DNA from: Nocardioides glacieisoli
Lineage (GTDB): Bacteria > Actinomycetota > Actinomycetes > Propionibacteriales > Nocardioidaceae
Assembly (NCBI RefSeq): GCF_004137245.1
Contig: NZ_SDWS01000001.1
Location: forward strand, 310,001 to 374,000
Length of the DNA stretch: 64,000 nt
Reading direction: 5' to 3'
Every line of letters starts with the position of its first letter. The first letter of the stretch is position 1. The notes beneath the pieces are model-generated. The model saw only the letters and a program-made list of their open reading frames with translations. It was not told the DNA's origin and searched no databases. Of the stretch, positions 43,888 to 52,932 are shown in pieces. The position numbers and the translations under genes were made by a program.

Positions 43888-44154
43888 ATGGGTTTCGGAG
43901 GGCCGATCGGCCTCATCGTCGTCGGACTGATCCTCGCGCTGGCATTCGACCAGCAGCAGGTCGGTCCGCTCGAGATCGTCACGCTCGGCTGGATCCTCGT
44001 CGTGGCCGGAGTTCTCTGGCTCGTGCTCACGATCGCCCAGCAGAACACCAAGCGTCGCCACACCACCACCGCGACCACGACGGACGCCCAGGGCCGCCAG
44101 GCCACCACCCAGCGGACCGACGAGTCCGACCCGCCGCCCCCGCCGGCAGTCTGA
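43888..44154 (+). CDS. Small membrane protein, DUF6458-like
   Basis: 88 residues from ATG 43888, which has GGAG six bases upstream (an in-frame ATG lies at 43876). Two hydrophobic segments ([37 protein letters not shown]) are followed by a Thr/Gln/Arg-rich soluble tail ending in a Pro run. This layout is that of the short actinobacterial DUF6458 proteins. Function unknown. It is divergent from the molybdopterin enzyme, with 114 bases between. Confidence 0.78.
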   Translation: MGFGGPIGLIVVGLILALAFDQQQVGPLEIVTLGWILVVAGVLWLVLTIAQQNTKRRHTTTATTTDAQGRQATTQRTDESDPPPPPAV

Positions 44155-44217
44155 GCACTGCTCGCACGCTCCAGCTCGCTGCGCGGCGCGGATTGGGCCT
44201 TCCCTCCCGCGCCTCGA

Positions 44218-44223
44218 TATGCT
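44218..44223 (+). promoter_or_regulatory. Possible -10 element of rpsO
   Basis: TATGCT, about 107 bases before the rpsO ATG. The leader holds a small hairpin (GCCC-AAGC-GGGC) shortly after the expected start and ends with the Shine-Dalgarno GAAGGAG. Confidence 0.4.
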
Positions 44224-44330
44224 TCTGCGGTTGCCCAAGCGGGCGACACGCCGTGACAACGGCCGCGGATCCAGAGTGCCCCGGTGAACAGGCCCGGGCG
44301 CGCCGCGCAACGAGAACCGAAGGAGCCCCC

Positions 44331-44606
44331 ATGTCGATTGGTACCGACGCGGAGACCAAGAAGAAGATCATCGCCGAGTACGCCGTCGCCGAGGGCGACA
44401 CCGGTTCGCCCGAGGTCCAGATCGCGCTGCTCAGCCACCGCATCTCGCACCTCACCGAGCACCTCAAGACGCACAAGCACGACCACCACAGCCGTCGTGG
44501 CCTGCTGCTGCTCGTCGGCCAGCGCCGTCGGCTGCTCAACTACCTCAACAAGACCGAGATCGAGCGCTACCGCTCTATCGTCGAGCGCCTCGGCCTCCGT
44601 CGCTGA
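44331..44606 (+). CDS. rpsO: 30S ribosomal protein S15
   Basis: 91 residues. It has the S15 signature [20 protein letters not shown], then [20 protein letters not shown] and the C-terminal [12 protein letters not shown]. It binds the 16S central domain and nucleates platform assembly. The start is fixed by GAAGGAG seven bases upstream. It precedes pnp, the usual bacterial order. Confidence 0.98.
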   Translation: MSIGTDAETKKKIIAEYAVAEGDTGSPEVQIALLSHRISHLTEHLKTHKHDHHSRRGLLLLVGQRRRLLNYLNKTEIERYRSIVERLGLRR

Positions 44607-44939
44607 GCGACGCCATGGACGCGCCCTGGCTGCGTTGTCGTCGCTCGACGACCGCTTCGCTCCCAGGTCGCCTTCGCTCCTCCGCCTTGCCAGGCCACGC
44701 CCCTGACGACGCTCAGACCCGGTGTGGCCTGGCTCTGGCCTAGGCTGATCAACGACAACTGAACACACAACCAACAGGAGCGACCCGCACGTCCGGCTCG
44801 GTCCTCGGTAGTGGCCTTCAGATCAACGGATCTGCGGGCCTCGATCGAAGACCGGCCTCCGCGGGGCTTCGAAGCCCCTCACCATCGTGAGTGTGGCGCC
44901 GCGGATCGCTCCGCGAAGAGAAAGCAGGATCCTGCTTCC
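44607..44939 (+). promoter_or_regulatory. pnp promoter and structured leader
   Basis: 333 bases without a gene. A -10 box TAGGCT (44741-44746) predicts a leader of about 185 bases with four hairpins: AGATC-AACG-GATCT (44820-44833), GGGGCTTCGAAGCCCC (44863-44878), GCGGA-TCGC-TCCGC (44901-44914) and AAGCAGGATCCTGCTT (44922-44937). The last contains the only AGGA Shine-Dalgarno, so it would hide the ribosome site. In E. coli and Streptomyces the pnp leader is an autoregulatory RNase III target; a similar role is likely. Confidence 0.65.
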
Positions 44940-47171
44940 ATGAGTGAACCCATCATCTCCGCCGTCGAGACCGTTCTCGACAACGGCAAGTTCGGCAAGC
45001 GCACCATCAAGTTCGAGACCGGCCTGCTGGCCCGTCAGGCCGCCGGCTCCGTCACGGCGTACCTCGACGACGAGACCATGCTGCTCTCGGCGACAACCGC
45101 GGGCAAGACGCCCAAGGACCACTTCGACTTCTTCCCCCTGACGATCGACGTCGAGGAGCGGATGTACGCCGTGGGCCAGATCCCCGGCTCCTTCTTCCGC
45201 TCCGAGGGTCGCCCGGGCGAGGACGCGATCCTCACCTGCCGCCTCATCGACCGGCCGCTGCGCCCGACCTTCAAGAAGGGCCTGCGCAACGAGGTCCAGG
45301 TCGTCATCACGGTCATGGCCCTCGACCCCGACCAGCCCTACGACGTGCTCGCGATCAACGCCGCGTCGCTCTCCACCCAGCTCTCCGGCCTGCCGTTCTC
45401 CGGTCCGGTCGGTGGCGTCCGCGTCGCCCTCATCGAGGGCCAGTGGGTCGCCTTCCCGTCGCACTCGCAGCTCGAGACTGCCGTGTTCGACATGGTCGTC
45501 GCGGGCCGTGTCACCGAGACCGGTGACGTCGCCATCATGATGGTCGAGGCCGAGGCCCCCGAGGACACCTACGCGCTCGTCCAGAACGGCGCCCAGGCGC
45601 CCACCGAGGAGATCGTGGCCGGTGGCCTCGACGCCGCGAAGCCCTTCATCAAGCAGCTCGTCGAGGCCCAGGCCCAGCTCGCTGCCGAGTCGGCCAAGCC
45701 CGTCCAGGACTTCCCGGTCTTCCTCGACTACGAGGACGACGTCTACGCCGCCGTCGAGTCGGCCGCCAAGGACGACACCGCCGCCGCGATGACCATCGGC
45801 GACAAGCAGGAGCGCGAGCTCAAGGTCGACGAGATCAAGGGCGCCCTGCTCGAGAAGCTCTCCGGCCAGTTCGAGGGTCGCGAGAAGGAGATCGGCGCGG
45901 CGTTCCGCTCGCTGAACAAGAACCTGGTCCGCCAGCGCGTGCTCCGCGACAAGGTCCGCATCGACGGTCGCGGCCTCGCCGACATCCGCCCGCTGCACGC
46001 CGAGGTCAACGTGATCCCGCGCGTCCACGGCTCGGCGCTGTTCGAGCGTGGCGAGACCCAGATCCTGGGCGTCACCACCCTCAACATGCTCAAGCTGGAG
46101 CAGCAGCTCGACACGCTGTCGCCGGAGAAGCACCGCCGCTACATGCACAAGTACGTCTTCCCGCCGTTCTCCACCGGTGAGACCGGCCGCGTGGGCTCGC
46201 CCAAGCGTCGCGAGGTCGGCCACGGTGCGCTCGCGCGCCGCGCCCTCCTGCCCGTGCTGCCGTCGCGCGAGGAGTTCCCCTACGCGATCCGCCAGCTCTC
46301 CGAGGCCATGGGCTCCAACGGCTCCACCTCGATGGGCTCGGTCTGCGCCTCGACCCTGTCGCTGCTGCAGGCCGGTGTGCCGCTCAAGGCGTCCGTCGCC
46401 GGCATCGCGATGGGCCTCATCTCCGACGAGGTCGACGGCGAGACGCAGTACGTCGCGCTGACCGACATCCTCGGCGCCGAGGACGCGTTCGGCGACATGG
46501 ACTTCAAGGTCGCCGGCACGCGCGAGTTCGTCACGGCCCTCCAGCTCGACACCAAGCTCGACGGCATCCCCGCCGAGGTGCTGGCCGCCGCGCTGACCCA
46601 GGCCCGCGACGCGCGCCTGGCGATCCTCGACGTGATGGCCGAGGCGATCGACGCTCCCGAGGAGATGTCGATCCACGCGCCGCGCATCATCACCGTCCGC
46701 GTGCCGGTCGACAAGATCGGCGAGGTGATCGGGCCCAAGGGCAAGGTCATCAACCAGATCCAGGACGACACGGGCGCGACGCTGTCCATCGAGGACGACG
46801 GCACGGTCTACATCGGTGCGACCAACGGCGAGGCGGCCGAGGCTGCCAAGGCCGCGGTCAACGCGATCGCCAACCCGACCATGCCCGAGGTCGGCGAGCG
46901 CTACCTCGGCACCGTGGTGAAGACGACCAACTTCGGCGCCTTCGTCTCGCTCATGCCCGGCAAGGACGGCCTGCTGCACATCAGCAAGCTGCGCGCCCTC
47001 GCCGGCGGCAAGCGCGTCGAGGCCGTCGAGGACGTCCTCTCGGTCGGCCAGAAGGTCCAGGTCTCCATCGCCGAGATCGACGACCGCGGCAAGCTGTCGC
47101 TGGTCCCCGTGGTCGAGGACGAGGGCGGCTCCGAGGAGTCGGCCGAGGCCGAGTCGACCGACGACGAGTGA
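44940..47171 (+). CDS. pnp: Polyribonucleotide nucleotidyltransferase (PNPase)
   Basis: 743 residues. Two RNase PH domains (first with [20 protein letters not shown], second with [20 protein letters not shown] and [20 protein letters not shown]), an intervening helical domain, then KH ([19 protein letters not shown]) and S1 ([20 protein letters not shown]) domains. It degrades RNA 3' to 5' with phosphate and can add tails in reverse; actinobacterial enzymes are also the main RNA tailing activity. The acidic tail (Glu/Ser/Asp) is typical. Confidence 0.98.
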   Translation: MSEPIISAVETVLDNGKFGKRTIKFETGLLARQAAGSVTAYLDDETMLLSATTAGKTPKDHFDFFPLTIDVEERMYAVGQIPGSFFRSEGRPGEDAILTCRLIDRPLRPTFKKGLRNEVQVVITVMALDPDQPYDVLAINAASLSTQLSGLPFSGPVGGVRVALIEGQWVAFPSHSQLETAVFDMVVAGRVTETGDVAIMMVEAEAPEDTYALVQNGAQAPTEEIVAGGLDAAKPFIKQLVEAQAQLAAESAKPVQDFPVFLDYEDDVYAAVESAAKDDTAAAMTIGDKQERELKVDEIKGALLEKLSGQFEGREKEIGAAFRSLNKNLVRQRVLRDKVRIDGRGLADIRPLHAEVNVIPRVHGSALFERGETQILGVTTLNMLKLEQQLDTLSPEKHRRYMHKYVFPPFSTGETGRVGSPKRREVGHGALARRALLPVLPSREEFPYAIRQLSEAMGSNGSTSMGSVCASTLSLLQAGVPLKASVAGIAMGLISDEVDGETQYVALTDILGAEDAFGDMDFKVAGTREFVTALQLDTKLDGIPAEVLAAALTQARDARLAILDVMAEAIDAPEEMSIHAPRIITVRVPVDKIGEVIGPKGKVINQIQDDTGATLSIEDDGTVYIGATNGEAAEAAKAAVNAIANPTMPEVGERYLGTVVKTTNFGAFVSLMPGKDGLLHISKLRALAGGKRVEAVEDVLSVGQKVQVSIAEIDDRGKLSLVPVVEDEGGSEESAEAESTDDE

Positions 47172-47187
47172 CCTGACTCGTTCCACA

Positions 47188-47224
47188 CCACGACCGGCCG
47201 GCGGCCTCCGCCGGCCGGTCGTGG
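47188..47224 (+). terminator. Terminator after pnp
   Basis: Perfect 17-base arms CCACGACCGGCCGGCGG / complement with a three-base CCT loop, 16 bases after the pnp stop. No T-run, as usual for high-GC actinobacteria. Confidence 0.8.
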
Positions 47225-47285
47225 CGTTCCACCACTGGCACCACCCCCTTGCTCCACCCCCTTTGCTTCACCTGGAAGGACCCCC

Positions 47286-48605
47286 GTGCAGAAGAACGGC
47301 ACCACCCGCACCCTCCACACCGTCAAGGACGCCGAGGGAGCGGTGACCTCGCGCGTACGTCGTACGGTCCTGCCGAGCGGCCTGCGGATCGTCACCGAGC
47401 AGATGGCTGGCACCCGCTCGGCCAGCATCGGTGTGTGGGTCAACGTGGGGTCGCGGGACGAGACCCCGTCCCTGCACGGCTGCTCGCACTTCCTCGAGCA
47501 CCTGCTCTTCAAGGGCACCCCCGAGCGCACCGCGATGGAGATCTCGGTCGCGCTCGACGCGGTGGGCGGCGAGTTCAACGCCTTCACCACCAAGGAGTAC
47601 ACGGTCTTCCACGCCAGGGTCCTCGACGAGGACCTCGACACCGCGGTCGACGTGCTGGGCGACATGGTGACGGCCTCGACCATCACCGAGGCCGACGTCG
47701 AGGCCGAGCGTGACGTGATCCTCGACGAGATCGCGATGCACGACGACGATCCCGACGACGTGGTGCACAACCTCTTCGCCCACCAGGCGTGGGGTGACAC
47801 CCCGCTCGGCCGGCCGATCGCCGGCACCGAGGCGTCCATCACGGCGATGACGCGGGCGCAGGTCCAGCGGTTCTACCGGCGCCACTACACGCCCGGCAAC
47901 ATGGTCGTGTCCGTCGCCGGCAACATCGACCACGCGGACGTCGTACGCCAGGTCAAGCAGGCGTTCGCGCGCCAGGGCTTCCTCGACGGCGAGGCCACCC
48001 CGACGCCGTCGGCGCAGTCCGAGAAGGCCCGCAAGGTCAACCCCGGCCAGGCGCGAACGGTCCGCCCGCAGGAGCAGGTGAACCTCGTCCTCGGCGTGAA
48101 GGGCCTCACCCGCACCGACCCGCGGCGCTACGCCCTCGGCGTGCTCAACACCGCCCTCGGCGGTGGCACCTCGTCGCGGATGTTCCAGGAGGTGCGCGAG
48201 CACCGTGGCCTGGCCTACTCCGTCTACTCCTTCGCCAGCCACCACGCCGACGCCGGCGTGGTCGGGGTGTCGGTGGGCTGCCTGCCCGGCAAGTACGACG
48301 CGGTGCTGGAGACCGTGCGCGCCGAGCTCGCCAAGGTCGCGGCCGACGGGCTCACCGAGGAGGAGGTGGAGCGCGGGAAGGGCCAGCTCAAGGGCGGCCT
48401 GCTGCTCGGCCTCGAGGACTCCGCCTCGCGGATGTCGCGCATCGGCAAGGCTGAGCTGGTCCACGACGAGCTGCTGACCATCGATGAGGTGGTCCGCCGC
48501 ATCGAGAGCGTCACCCGCGAGGACATCGCCACCCTCGCCCGCGAGCTGTTCACCCAGCCCGAGCTGCTCGCGGTCGTCGGCCCGGGTTCCCCGGCGGTCG
48601 AGTAG
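47286..48605 (+). CDS. M16-family zinc metallopeptidase (processing-peptidase-like)
   Basis: 439 residues. The inverted zinc motif HFLEH (His68, Glu71, His72) is followed by the distal Glu in the DEIAMHDDDPDD region. The second half is the inactive M16 domain (GVLNTALGGGTSSRMFQEVR; GLAYSVYSF). It is related to mitochondrial processing peptidase beta and the pqqL group. In actinobacteria it sits between pnp and dapB. The substrate is unknown. GTG start with GGAAGGA upstream. The TAG stop lies inside the terminal arm of a 127-bp palindromic element. Confidence 0.93.
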   Translation: MQKNGTTRTLHTVKDAEGAVTSRVRRTVLPSGLRIVTEQMAGTRSASIGVWVNVGSRDETPSLHGCSHFLEHLLFKGTPERTAMEISVALDAVGGEFNAFTTKEYTVFHARVLDEDLDTAVDVLGDMVTASTITEADVEAERDVILDEIAMHDDDPDDVVHNLFAHQAWGDTPLGRPIAGTEASITAMTRAQVQRFYRRHYTPGNMVVSVAGNIDHADVVRQVKQAFARQGFLDGEATPTPSAQSEKARKVNPGQARTVRPQEQVNLVLGVKGLTRTDPRRYALGVLNTALGGGTSSRMFQEVREHRGLAYSVYSFASHHADAGVVGVSVGCLPGKYDAVLETVRAELAKVAADGLTEEEVERGKGQLKGGLLLGLEDSASRMSRIGKAELVHDELLTIDEVVRRIESVTREDIATLARELFTQPELLAVVGPGSPAVE

Positions 48606-48722
48606 CCGAGCGAGGAACGAGCGATTCGTATCGAGACCCTCGGCGGAGCATGCTGCTCCGCTGACCGGGTCTCGGTACGCGCGGTCACGCCTTCGTCCCT
48701 CAGGCGTGCGCGCTACTCGACC
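48596..48722. repeat. 127-bp nested palindromic element overlapping the M16 stop codon
   Basis: Terminal arms GGTCGAGTAGC (48596-48606) and GCTACTCGACC (48712-48722) match perfectly over 11 bases. Inside are CGTATCGAGACCC / GGGTCTCGGTACG (one G-T pair) and a central GCGGAGCA-TGC-TGCTCCGC. It carries no ORF. The left arm supplies the TAG stop of the upstream peptidase gene. It looks like a dispersed, non-coding (MITE- or REP-like) element. Confidence 0.75.
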
Positions 48723-48776
48723 ACCATGCTTGCCGACCGTCGCGGACGGACTCGCACGCTCGACCGTCGACGACGG

Positions 48777-49292
48777 TCACCTGCGCGCGATGATCCCGAT
48801 GACCGGGGGGCCCTTCTGCTCGACCACGCTGACGCGGAAGCCGCCGCGCAGCAGGTTCTCCGAGGCCTTCTTCACGATGTTGGGCACCAGCTCGGGGCGG
48901 GCGGCGTCGTAGAAGAGGTAGACCGCGCCACCGGGGACCACCCGCTCGTGGAGCAGGGCGATCTCGTCGTCGCAGGGGCGCACCCAGAACAGGTTCACGT
49001 TGAACGCGAAGACCTTGTTGAGGCGCTTGACCGGGACCCGCAGCGTGGCGAGGTCGATCTGGCGTACGACGAGCCGGCCGGCGTCGACGTACTTCTGGTT
49101 GCGACGCTTGGTGCGGTCGACTCCGGACTCCGACCGGTCGATCGCGAACAGCTTGCCGGTCTCGAGGTGGCTGCAGATCGCCTCGGCCCCTGCACCGGGG
49201 CCGCAGCCGATCTCGAGCACCTGGTCGGCGGGCTGCACGTCCATGAGGTCGACGGCCCACTTGATGCGCGGCGGGATGGTCGCGAGTGGCAT
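48777..49292 (-). CDS. Class I SAM-dependent methyltransferase
   Basis: 171 residues. Motif I is VLEIGCGPGAGAEAI, the acidic motif II is FAIDRS, and a later segment is NVNLFWVRPCDDEIALLH, followed by GGAVYLFYD. It is a small single-domain Rossmann methyltransferase; the substrate cannot be inferred. It is a stand-alone gene, convergent with the M16 peptidase (separated by the palindromic element) and divergent from dapB. Confidence 0.85.
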   Translation of the reverse strand: MPLATIPPRIKWAVDLMDVQPADQVLEIGCGPGAGAEAICSHLETGKLFAIDRSESGVDRTKRRNQKYVDAGRLVVRQIDLATLRVPVKRLNKVFAFNVNLFWVRPCDDEIALLHERVVPGGAVYLFYDAARPELVPNIVKKASENLLRGGFRVSVVEQKGPPVIGIIARR

Positions 49293-49358
49293 GGCCTACA
49301 GCCTGCCAGACACGTGTGCGCGCGTCAGCCACCGCCACCCGTCGGGCACCCGCACCAC

Positions 49359-50162
<804 letters not shown>

Positions 50163-50216
50163 GGCCCTCCGGAGCGGGCGGCGATCACCGGCACCCGTAC
50201 GACGGACGTGGGGGCG

Positions 50217-50513
50217 TCAGACGAGGCGAGCGAGAGCAGCCACGACCGACGCCCCCACGACCACCACGAGGAAGGGCATCCGCAGGAGCAGCGCCACGAC
50301 GGCGAACCCCAGCCCGAGCACCCGGGCGTCGAGGGTGAGCGACGTCCCGCCTGAGAACACCTGCACCGCGACCAGCGCGGCGAGCAGCGCCACCGGGATC
50401 AGGTCGGCCACCCGCTCGACCGTCGGGTGGCTCAGCACCCGCTCCGGGAGCGACAGCCCGGCGAGCTTGAGCAGGTAGCAGCCGACGCAGGCCAGCAGGA
50501 TCGCGGTCCACAT
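50217..50513 (-). CDS. azlD: AzlD-family branched-chain amino acid transport subunit
   Basis: 98 residues with three to four hydrophobic segments; LLACVGCYLLKLAGLSLPER and VADLIPVALLAALVAVQVF are typical of AzlD. It forms an exporter for branched-chain amino acids with AzlC. The ATG overlaps the azlC stop by one base (TGATG). The small size and position after azlC make the call firm. Confidence 0.9.
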   Translation of the reverse strand: MWTAILLACVGCYLLKLAGLSLPERVLSHPTVERVADLIPVALLAALVAVQVFSGGTSLTLDARVLGLGFAVVALLLRMPFLVVVVGASVVAALARLV

Positions 50514-51244
50514 CAGCGGTGACCGCCCGCCACGTCGTCGGGGCCGGGGTACTCCGTGGGGTCGTCCCGCTTCGAGAGCACCCCGACGAGCACGGCCACG
50601 CCGCCGGCCGCCAGCACGGGCACCCCCGCCGCCGTGATCGGCACCATCGTCAGGGCGACGGCCGCGCCCAGCACCGCCACCAGGATGTTGCGGCGGTCCT
50701 TCAACCGTGGCCACAGCAGGGCGAGGAACGCCGCGCCCACGGCGGCGTCGAGACCGAAGGTCCGCGGGTCGCCGACCGCCTCGCCGGCGAAGGCCCCGAT
50801 CGCGGTCGCGAGGTTCCACAGGACGAAGACCGCGACGCCCGTCGTGGCGAACCCGAGGCGGGCACCCTCGACGCTAGGGCGGTTGACGGCCATGGCGGTC
50901 GACTCGTCGATGAGCACGTGCGCGGCGGCCACCCGGCGCCACCCGCGCCACCGCAGCAGGGGCGCCATCCGCAGGCCGTAGAGGGTGTTGCGGGTGCCCA
51001 GGAGCAGCGCGGTCGCGGCACCGGACAGCGGGGCGCCGCCGGCGGCGACGACACCCACGAGCGCGAACTGGCTCGCTCCGGTGAACATGAGCAGCGACAG
51101 CACGCAGGTCTGCGCCACGCTGAGCCCGGAGGCCACCGAGACCGCACCGAACCCGATGCCGTACGCCCCGGTGGCGAGGCCGACCGCGAGGCCGTCGCGG
51201 ATGATCCCCGAGCGCTCAGCCGGGCTGAGAACGCTCTCGGTCAC
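50513..51244 (-). CDS. azlC: AzlC-family branched-chain amino acid exporter, large subunit
   Basis: 243 residues, polytopic. It contains GLAVGLATGAYGIGFGAVSV, then FTGASQFALVGVVAAGGAP, then LLGTRNTLYGLRMAPLL and the ATAMAVNRPS-type loop. This is the AzlC/BrnF type that exports leucine, isoleucine, valine and sometimes methionine. GTG start. The regulator gene often found next to such exporters (Lrp) is not in the window. It is 9 bases downstream of a small membrane-protein gene. Confidence 0.92.
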   Translation of the reverse strand: MTESVLSPAERSGIIRDGLAVGLATGAYGIGFGAVSVASGLSVAQTCVLSLLMFTGASQFALVGVVAAGGAPLSGAATALLLGTRNTLYGLRMAPLLRWRGWRRVAAAHVLIDESTAMAVNRPSVEGARLGFATTGVAVFVLWNLATAIGAFAGEAVGDPRTFGLDAAVGAAFLALLWPRLKDRRNILVAVLGAAVALTMVPITAAGVPVLAAGGVAVLVGVLSKRDDPTEYPGPDDVAGGHR

Positions 51245-51253
51245 GGGGTGAGG

Positions 51254-51481
51254 TTAGAGCACCCGCCTGCGCACCCGCGCCGGGCGTTCCTGGCGCTGGT
51301 GGAAGTCGTGGACGAGGACGAACGCCGCAGCCACGCCCGTGGCGCCACCGGCGAGCAGGCCGACGCGCAGGTTGAGCGGGATCTCCGGCATGGCGCCGAA
51401 CCAGAGACCGATGCCGACGCACACGACGAGTGCGGCGAGGACGAGGACGAACCGGTGTAGCGTGGGAAGCGGACCTAGCAT
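51254..51481 (-). CDS. Small two-helix membrane protein
   Basis: 75 residues. Two hydrophobic helices (FVLVLAALVVCVGIGLWFG; VGLLAGGATGVAAAFVLV) are joined by a short PEIPLNLR loop, followed by an Arg-rich cytoplasmic tail. No family is recognised. It is the first gene of a likely three-gene operon with azlC and azlD, the gaps being nine bases and an overlap. A role in the exporter is possible but unproven. Confidence 0.6.
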   Translation of the reverse strand: MLGPLPTLHRFVLVLAALVVCVGIGLWFGAMPEIPLNLRVGLLAGGATGVAAAFVLVHDFHQRQERPARVRRRVL

Positions 51482-51525
51482 CTGGACCCCCGTGCTGGGC
51501 CGGCGAAGTGACCGGCCCTTCCATG

Positions 51526-51539
51526 GTGACGCGCGTCAC
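51526..51539. promoter_or_regulatory. CRP-like palindrome GTGA-N6-TCAC
   Basis: GTGACGCGCGTCAC, a perfect 14-bp palindrome matching the CRP/GlxR core, 45 bases upstream of the small membrane-protein-azlCD operon. An inverted repeat GGGCCGG / CCGGCCC (about 51498-51519) lies between it and the gene. Confidence 0.4.
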
Positions 51540-51599
51540 AGAAAAAACAAGACACTCAAGGGTGGGTTTCGGGGGCTCGTTCGGGGGAGCCCGTCCCGC

Positions 51600-52157
51600 T
51601 CACCCGATCGCGGTGTGGAGCCGGACCTGCTTCACGGTCGTGGCGCCGGTCCCGTCGAGGTCGAGCTCGCGGTGCGCGCTGTCCGGTGCCCAGCCCGCGT
51701 CGGTGAGGAACGAGCGCAGCGCGTCGTCCTCGGCGTTGACCCACGTCACCGCCCGGGTGAAGCGGTCGGCCGCCAGTGTGTCGACGGCCGCCTGGAGCAG
51801 GCGCGACCCGTGGCCCTTGGACCGCTCGCGCGGGTCGAGCGTCACCTCGGCCAGCTCGCCGTCGGCGACCGGGTCGCAGTCGGGGTCGACGGCGGGGGAG
51901 GTGAGGGCGAAGCCGACGACCCGGTTGCGCTCGAGCGCGACCAGGGCGCGGTGGCGCGCGTCGGCCGGCTTGGCGAGCACCTGGCGCCACTGGACGGCCA
52001 CGGCCTCGACGTCGGTGGGCAGCGCCTCGGCCGGCAGCAGGTCGGCGTACATCTCGGGCCAGGCGCGCACCTGGACGCCGGCGATCGCGGCGGCGTCGTC
52101 GGCCCACGCGATGCGCACGGACACGTCGGCGGTCGGACCGCCGTGGCTGTGGCTCAT
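51600..52157 (-). CDS. GNAT family N-acetyltransferase
   Basis: 185 residues. The acetyl-CoA-binding region is LAEVTLDPRERSKGHGSRLL (motif A, R/QxxGxG/A form), and the fold's start is VRIAWADDAAAIAGVQVRAW. The C-terminus is WVNAEDDALRSFLTDAGW. The substrate is unknown. It begins 10 bases downstream of the DUF3043 gene and is probably in its operon. Confidence 0.88.
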   Translation of the reverse strand: MSHSHGGPTADVSVRIAWADDAAAIAGVQVRAWPEMYADLLPAEALPTDVEAVAVQWRQVLAKPADARHRALVALERNRVVGFALTSPAVDPDCDPVADGELAEVTLDPRERSKGHGSRLLQAAVDTLAADRFTRAVTWVNAEDDALRSFLTDAGWAPDSAHRELDLDGTGATTVKQVRLHTAIG

Positions 52158-52167
52158 CTGCGGGGGC

Positions 52168-52746
52168 TCACCGGTAGGTCTCGGGAAGCTTGTCGCCGAT
52201 CTTGACCTGCGGCTTGGGCAGCCGCAGGAACTTCATCTGCAGCGATCGGAGGGCGGCGTAGAAGGTGAGGCCCTTGGTCGGCTCGTCGGGGAACCGGCGG
52301 GCCATCTCCCGGCGGATCCGGAAGCGCAGCATGACGATGTCGAAGATGATCACCATGATCGTGGTGAACAGCACCGTGTTGCCGAGCTGCAGCATCGTCC
52401 GGTTGCCGGAGTAGCCCAGGATCATCGACAGCACCAGGAGCGGGACCATCAGCTCGATGAAGGAGAAGCGCGAGTCGACGTAGTCGCGGATGAAGCGGCG
52501 GACCGGACCCCGGTCGCGGGCGGGCAGGTAGCGCTCGTCGCCGTTCTTCATCGCCTCGCGCATCCGCTGCGAGCTCTCGCCCCGCGCGGCGCGCTGGGCG
52601 GCCATCTGCTCCTTGCGGGTGCGCGGCACCTTGGCGCGCGCACGGGCGGCCGCCTCGGCCTCCTTGCGGCTGGGGGTGGGACGGCCCTTGCCGCCGACCT
52701 TGTCGGGGACGGTCGGGGTCGGTTCGGAGCTGGAGCGACGGAACAC
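52168..52746 (-). CDS. DUF3043 membrane protein
   Basis: 192 residues. A basic, Arg/Lys/Ala-rich N-terminus (about residues 20-65, with GRPTPSRKEAEAAARA) is followed by YVDSRFSFIELMVPLLVLSM, then a second hydrophobic segment (LFTTIMVIIFDIVMLRF) and a conserved C-terminal KGLTFYAALRSLQMKFLRLP. This is the DUF3043 layout, which is actinobacterial and of unknown function. GTG start. It is divergent from the psp operon. Confidence 0.88.
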   Translation of the reverse strand: MFRRSSSEPTPTVPDKVGGKGRPTPSRKEAEAAARARAKVPRTRKEQMAAQRAARGESSQRMREAMKNGDERYLPARDRGPVRRFIRDYVDSRFSFIELMVPLLVLSMILGYSGNRTMLQLGNTVLFTTIMVIIFDIVMLRFRIRREMARRFPDEPTKGLTFYAALRSLQMKFLRLPKPQVKIGDKLPETYR

Positions 52747-52872
52747 GGGTGCTGCCTCACGTGGTACGGGGCTGGAACGGGATCGAGCGGTCGGATGCTG
52801 GAGGCAGCCTATCGTCGTACGCCGCGCGGCCCGCCGTCGGCGGATGCCCTACCTCCGGCTTGGGTTTGGTCC

Positions 52873-52878
52873 TAGGGT
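52873..52878 (+). promoter_or_regulatory. -10 element of pspA operon
   Basis: TAGGGT. The predicted start of transcription near 52885 leaves a leader of about 48 bases, containing GAGAGGG before ATG 52933. Confidence 0.45.
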
Positions 52879-52932
52879 GAGAGTGACGACCACGCCGTGA
52901 CCGAGCATGACCGAGAGAGGGTCCTCACCCCG

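Noticed and set aside
44823..47186. 787-codon open frame on the minus strand opposite pnp
   Set aside because: It mirrors the pnp codons exactly and its protein is a low-complexity Asp/Leu/Gly/Val string; this is the usual high-GC antisense shadow. The same reasoning removes the long frames opposite infB, ptsI, proS and the dehydrogenase gene.
52897..52932. GTG 52897 as the pspA start
   Set aside because: It would add 12 charged residues before the membrane-binding helix and has no ribosome site; ATG 52933 gives the normal amphipathic N-terminus.
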